DNA of 64,000 bases, taken from contig NZ_BDCI01000004.1 in assembly GCF_001613425.1 (NCBI RefSeq), positions 1 to 64,000 on the forward strand, read 5' to 3'. Made by a program: the position numbers and the translations under genes. A model generated the notes under the pieces. That model saw only the letters and a list, made by a program, of their open reading frames with translations. It did no database searches and was not told where the DNA came from. This stretch comes from Nocardia vulneris. Lineage in GTDB: Bacteria > Actinomycetota > Actinomycetes > Mycobacteriales > Mycobacteriaceae. Of this stretch, positions 60,682 to 64,000 are shown one piece after another; position 1 is the stretch's first letter; each line of letters opens with the position of its first letter.

Positions 60682-61356
60682 CTATTTCGTGTCGTTGACC
60701 CGCATCGCGGTCAAAATCCCTGCGGTAGATCCGTCCGTTGCCTTGCGGGCGGCCTTGTATTCATCCGCCCACTTCTCGACGTACGAAGGCACCACGATGG
60801 GGCTGTCCGGTCGATCTGGCACGGCCATGCACCGGTCCCGGTCGTGAAAGTTCTCAGCGCTTCGCCGGTCGCGGTAAACCGCACCCCGAATCGCCATCAG
60901 TCGGCAGAACGCGCACGCCGTCCCCGACGCGTAACGGGCGAATCGCACCCCTTCGGCCTCAGCGTTGAGCCGGATCGTGTCCCGAGATCCGTTGTAGATG
61001 TGACGTTGCCCAGCGCCGGTCAAGAGATCCAGAGGCGACGCATCGCCGACGCCGAACAGCGGGCCCGCCGCCCACCGTGCGGTAGCTTGCAGCTGCTCGA
61101 TGGCAGCAGGCGCCGCAGCCACCGCTTGGAAGGGGGCACCTGGCGCGAGGTCGTCGTACCACACCGCGGCAACGTCAGCTGCTGCTGCCGAGTACGGCGT
61201 AACCACCTCCGGGTAGGCCTCTGCAAGCTCACGCATGGCCCGAGCCGGTTCCATGCCGTCGACGAGCCGCCAGAGTTCGCTGATGTCGGCTGCCGCGGCA
61301 CGGGCGAGTTCGTCCAGGACTTCACGCAGGGCGTGTATTTCAGACGTTGTCGGCAT
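60682..61356 (-). CDS. MuF-like minor capsid protein
   Basis: This 224-residue protein has the MuF/VG15 Cys-rich motif: GTACAFCRLMAIRGAVYRDRRS then FHDRDRCMAV. These proteins assist DNA packaging and head assembly. It directly follows the portal gene, whose stop overlaps its start. Confidence 0.82.
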   Translation of the reverse strand: MPTTSEIHALREVLDELARAAAADISELWRLVDGMEPARAMRELAEAYPEVVTPYSAAAADVAAVWYDDLAPGAPFQAVAAAPAAIEQLQATARWAAGPLFGVGDASPLDLLTGAGQRHIYNGSRDTIRLNAEAEGVRFARYASGTACAFCRLMAIRGAVYRDRRSAENFHDRDRCMAVPDRPDSPIVVPSYVEKWADEYKAARKATDGSTAGILTAMRVNDTK

Positions 61357-62767
61357 CGGTGCCTACCGGCGCCGGGGCGGGTTGGGGCAGCCTGGAAAGC
61401 AACGTCGCCATTCCCGCGCGCCGCTTGTCGGCCGCTAGCCTTTTCTGGTCCTGCTGCGACAGGCCGATCCGGTCGTACGTCACCGACGAGTCCGCTGGAA
61501 GCACGCCCGCGCCAACCAGTTTCGTAGCCTCGTCCGCCGCAGCGGCGCGCGTCGGGGTGGCTGGGTCCTGCCACTTCACCGAGATCTTCCGCATGGCGTC
61601 ACGGTCAGGCGCTGTTCCGTCGCGCCATGTCAGCGCCAGGGAGGCGACCTCCAGATACGCCCGGCTGAACGCACGCTGCCGGAACTCTGCCCGGGAGATC
61701 AGCCGCCGCTCCTCCCGGATGATCGCGTCGGCCGATGACGGATTGTCGGTGTGCACGCCCAGGCTCGCTGCGGGCACGCCGGCTTCGGATGCAAGCCACA
61801 GTGCGTATGCGCGGATCTGCTCGATGTACGGAGTTGGCGGGGACGGGTTGAACTGCATCATCTGCGGCAGCGTGCCGTCCTCGGTGGCGGGAACGATGTT
61901 GAACCGGCCCATCATCGCCGACCACCCGGCTTGCTTCTTCTTCCAGTCCGGGTCGTCTTCCTTCACCCCGAACTGCTCTGGTGTCGCGCCCAGCGCGGCA
62001 CGTTGGGGTGCGGTGTAGAACTCGCGGTTGACCTCCATGCCCAACAGGGTCCGTTGCGCCGCGTCGGTCAGGTAGCGGACAGCCCGGGTGATCTCAGAGC
62101 GGCCCATGATGTCGGAGGGACGCTCCAGGTTGACGAATCGGACTACTGGAACTCGATGAAGGCCGTGCCGGTCGCGGTCCACGATCGTGGACCGTCCCGT
62201 CTTCGGATCCGACTCCATCCGAATTGTGACGTCCGGCAGATACAGGGTCTCCAGCTTCAGCAGACCGCGATCGTCCAAGGTCTGCGAGATCGCCGAGACG
62301 AGCCTGCGCCGGCGCCGGTCGTACTCTCCGGTGGTGGTCGAGGCCGACTCTGCGGTGATGAGCACTGGCGGCTCGTCTACGTCCCCGCGGCCGACGATCG
62401 CGAACCCGACGCCGTTGGTCAGCGACTCGATGTTGATCTGACCCGACTCGACCTCGAGCTGGTTGTCAGCGTAGATCTCGTCCAACCCCATCGAGTCGCC
62501 GGTGGACGTCCACTCCAGAAAGTCCAGCCGCTCTCCTAGAGCGTTAACTACCGTCGACGGCCAACCCATCACCGTCTCCAGGTCCTTCAGCTGCGGGGGG
62601 ATGGAGATGTCGAGCTGCCTCGGCCAATGGGTACCGTCGTAGTACTGCTGTTTGATCTCGTTGACGCCCCGCACGTACTGCAGGCGCGCGCGCAGGTATC
62701 CCAGCGTCTCGCTCTCGTCTTCGCTGAGGCCCAGCGTCGGCAGGGCGATCGCGACAGCCAAGGTCAA
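61340..62767 (-). CDS. Portal protein
   Basis: This 475-residue SPP1-type portal protein has LSEDESETLGYLRARLQYVRGVNEIKQQYYDGTHWP near the start and PVVRFVNLERPSDIMGRSEITRAVRYLTDAAQRTLLGMEV in the middle. It forms the dodecameric DNA entry ring. The start is a TTG at 62767 whose last bases overlap the terminase stop (TTGA); no ATG or GTG is in frame near it. Confidence 0.85.
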   Translation of the reverse strand: MTLAVAIALPTLGLSEDESETLGYLRARLQYVRGVNEIKQQYYDGTHWPRQLDISIPPQLKDLETVMGWPSTVVNALGERLDFLEWTSTGDSMGLDEIYADNQLEVESGQINIESLTNGVGFAIVGRGDVDEPPVLITAESASTTTGEYDRRRRRLVSAISQTLDDRGLLKLETLYLPDVTIRMESDPKTGRSTIVDRDRHGLHRVPVVRFVNLERPSDIMGRSEITRAVRYLTDAAQRTLLGMEVNREFYTAPQRAALGATPEQFGVKEDDPDWKKKQAGWSAMMGRFNIVPATEDGTLPQMMQFNPSPPTPYIEQIRAYALWLASEAGVPAASLGVHTDNPSSADAIIREERRLISRAEFRQRAFSRAYLEVASLALTWRDGTAPDRDAMRKISVKWQDPATPTRAAAADEATKLVGAGVLPADSSVTYDRIGLSQQDQKRLAADKRRAGMATLLSRLPQPAPAPVGTDADNV

Positions 62768-64000
62768 AGGGTCACCGCCTTCCGAACTTCGCTGCTGCGG
62801 CTGCGTTTCGTCGCTGTGGCCCCGAAAAGCGCCAACGTCATGGACACGATCGGGGCCAGAAGCACGGCGTCGTCGCGTCGATCCCAACCCCACCCGCCAG
62901 CGGTGCCGATCGCTCGTTTGCGCGCACCCTGCAGGGCTTGGTTCACCGATTCCTGGTTCGCGTGGGTGAAACGGCCAGCGTCGAACTTGCCGACGAACAA
63001 GCCGCAGGCCTTCGCCATATCCGGCGCGCTGGTCGTGATGACCCGCACCTTTCGGGCTCGCAGCGCCGGAGCCAATGAGGCCGCCGGGGAGGCGTTGTCG
63101 ATCACCACCGGCGTCCGCCGCCCCGCCCGCTCGACGATCCAAGCCAGCGCAGCGTCCTCATCCACCCCGGCCCAGACTTCTTCGCCGTGCGCATTATCGT
63201 CCTCGAGCCAACACGCTGACACGGAGAGTTCGCGACCGTGGGACATATCAACGCCCAGCGCGTCCGGCTTAACACCGTCCGCCGGACCGACGTCGGAGAA
63301 GTCCCGCCATGCTGACGCCTTGATAACCGCCTGATGCCGGGATACCTCGTCCCAGATCCCGAGGGCCTCACGAACGAACGATGCCTCCGACAGGTTCTTC
63401 AGCATCCGCAACATCGCGCGCTCCGAAGTGCGGTGCGGGTACGAAGGGTTCGCTTTGCGCCACTGCTCCCGGTCGCGTGGATCACAACCGCGGTCGGCCG
63501 ACAGCTCGATGTAGAGCGTGTCCTGCGATTCCCCATCGAGGGCTTCCTGGCGGAGCATCGTGAACACTTCACCGGGATCGGTGGGCTTCGGCGGGGTGCC
63601 TACGATCAGGATCAGCGGATTTGCTGACACGTTCGTCGCCGGGGTCATGTCGTCCATCGCGGCCTCGGTGAGGATCTGCCCCTCGTCGAGCACCAGCACG
63701 TCGACCTTCGAGAAACCTCGGCCGAAGCCGCGTTCGCGTGCACCGAACAGGATCCGGGAGCCGTTACGGAACTCGATCGCCTCGTCCCCGGCACCACGCA
63801 GGACTCGTTCGACGTAGGGTCTCATCGCCTTCCGGCGCGCCAACCCCTGCATCGTGGAGAAGACCTCCCGGGCGGTCTTGAACCGGTGCGCCGTCCACAC
63901 CACCGTCAGGTTCGGGATGATGATGCACAGCGCGAACACGATCGCGCCCACCAGGTAGGTCTTGCCGACTTGCCGCGGGATCGAAATCACCACGGTATCC
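62764..64000 (-). CDS. Terminase large subunit (N-terminus beyond window)
   Basis: This partial 411-residue C-terminal part has Walker A PRQVGKTY, Walker B VLVLDEGQ, and the RNase H-like nuclease domain with DALGVDMSHGRE and later VIDNASPAA and RRDDAVLLA. It packages phage DNA into the capsid using ATP. The N-terminus lies past position 64000. Confidence 0.92.
   Translation of the reverse strand, partial: DTVVISIPRQVGKTYLVGAIVFALCIIIPNLTVVWTAHRFKTAREVFSTMQGLARRKAMRPYVERVLRGAGDEAIEFRNGSRILFGARERGFGRGFSKVDVLVLDEGQILTEAAMDDMTPATNVSANPLILIVGTPPKPTDPGEVFTMLRQEALDGESQDTLYIELSADRGCDPRDREQWRKANPSYPHRTSERAMLRMLKNLSEASFVREALGIWDEVSRHQAVIKASAWRDFSDVGPADGVKPDALGVDMSHGRELSVSACWLEDDNAHGEEVWAGVDEDAALAWIVERAGRRTPVVIDNASPAASLAPALRARKVRVITTSAPDMAKACGLFVGKFDAGRFTHANQESVNQALQGARKRAIGTAGGWGWDRRDDAVLLAPIVSMTLALFGATATKRSRSSEVRKAVTL

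Larger units (their letters stand above)
34036..64000. mobile_element. Prophage, left attachment site to beyond the window edge
   Basis: The element begins at the tRNA-Gly remnant and carries an integrase, repressor-like gene, lysis genes and a full siphovirus head-tail module in canonical order, from terminase at the right edge leftward to tail fibres. All frames are open, overlaps are tight and late genes are on one strand. The right end is not in the window, so total size is unknown; at least 30 kb is present. Confidence 0.92.

Overview
The window looks like a chromosomal segment of a high-GC, mycolate-type actinobacterium (Mycobacteriales, most likely Nocardia or a close relative) that ends inside an integrated siphovirus-type prophage. 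The evidence is very GC-rich coding DNA, the tig-clpP1-clpP2-clpX proteostasis block with both ClpP paralogues, a match to the mycobacterial KstR operator consensus, a PapA-type acyltransferase, and the order tig block / tRNA-Pro / tRNA-Gly. No database was available, so the genus is inference.

Region 1 (1-7836) holds small metabolic and transport units: the 3' end of a MetY-like sulfhydrylase, a SnoaL/ketosteroid-isomerase-like gene behind a KstR-type box, a membrane protein, two separate Lrp/AsnC-plus-exporter pairs (Lrp with EamA and aldo-keto reductase; Lrp with LysE), a PhzF-like isomerase, an L7/L12-C-terminal-like protein and a STAS protein lacking the usual phospho-acceptor. Two copies of a 74-bp palindromic intergenic repeat lie here. 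Region 2 (7837-13410) is the protein quality control block, all on the minus strand: clpX, clpP2, clpP1, tig and an FKBP-type lipoprotein. Region 3 (13584-20464) has xfp phosphoketolase followed by the RNA-repair pair hen1-pnkp, whose stop and start codons overlap. The Hen1 interdomain linker carries a 9-bp minisatellite.

Region 4 (20626-33742) is accessory chromosome: a serine hydrolase, TetR regulators, a trans-aconitate methyltransferase-like gene behind a double palindromic operator, an SDR, a KAS III pair in which the second protein has lost its catalytic Cys, a LuxR-type regulator without an NTPase, a TPR protein ending in two YezG-like repeats, a PapA-like acyltransferase with a divergent TetR gene and a palindromic operator, and a VOC-family protein. 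The KAS pair, LuxR and PapA genes could form a small acyl-ester pathway (inference).

Region 5 (34036-64000, running off the right edge) is the prophage. Its left end is the 3' half of a tRNA-Gly gene (attL) next to an intact tRNA-Pro. A tyrosine integrase, small early genes, an XRE-TPR repressor-like gene and a cluster of tiny overlapping genes follow. From 64000 back to 40307 an almost continuous minus-strand morphogenesis operon reads: terminase, portal, MuF-like, scaffold, decoration, capsid, head-tail connectors, tail terminator, tail tube, frameshifted G/GT chaperones, tape measure with a peptidase-like domain, tail proteins (one interrupted by a 159-residue mini-intein), a lysis cassette (M15 peptidase, GH25-like lysin, holin candidates), glycine-rich and repeat-rich tail fibres, and an alpha/beta hydrolase that may attack the lipid-rich envelope. 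Every head, tail and lysis gene seen has an open frame, so the prophage may be functional. The rest of it and attR should lie beyond 64000.
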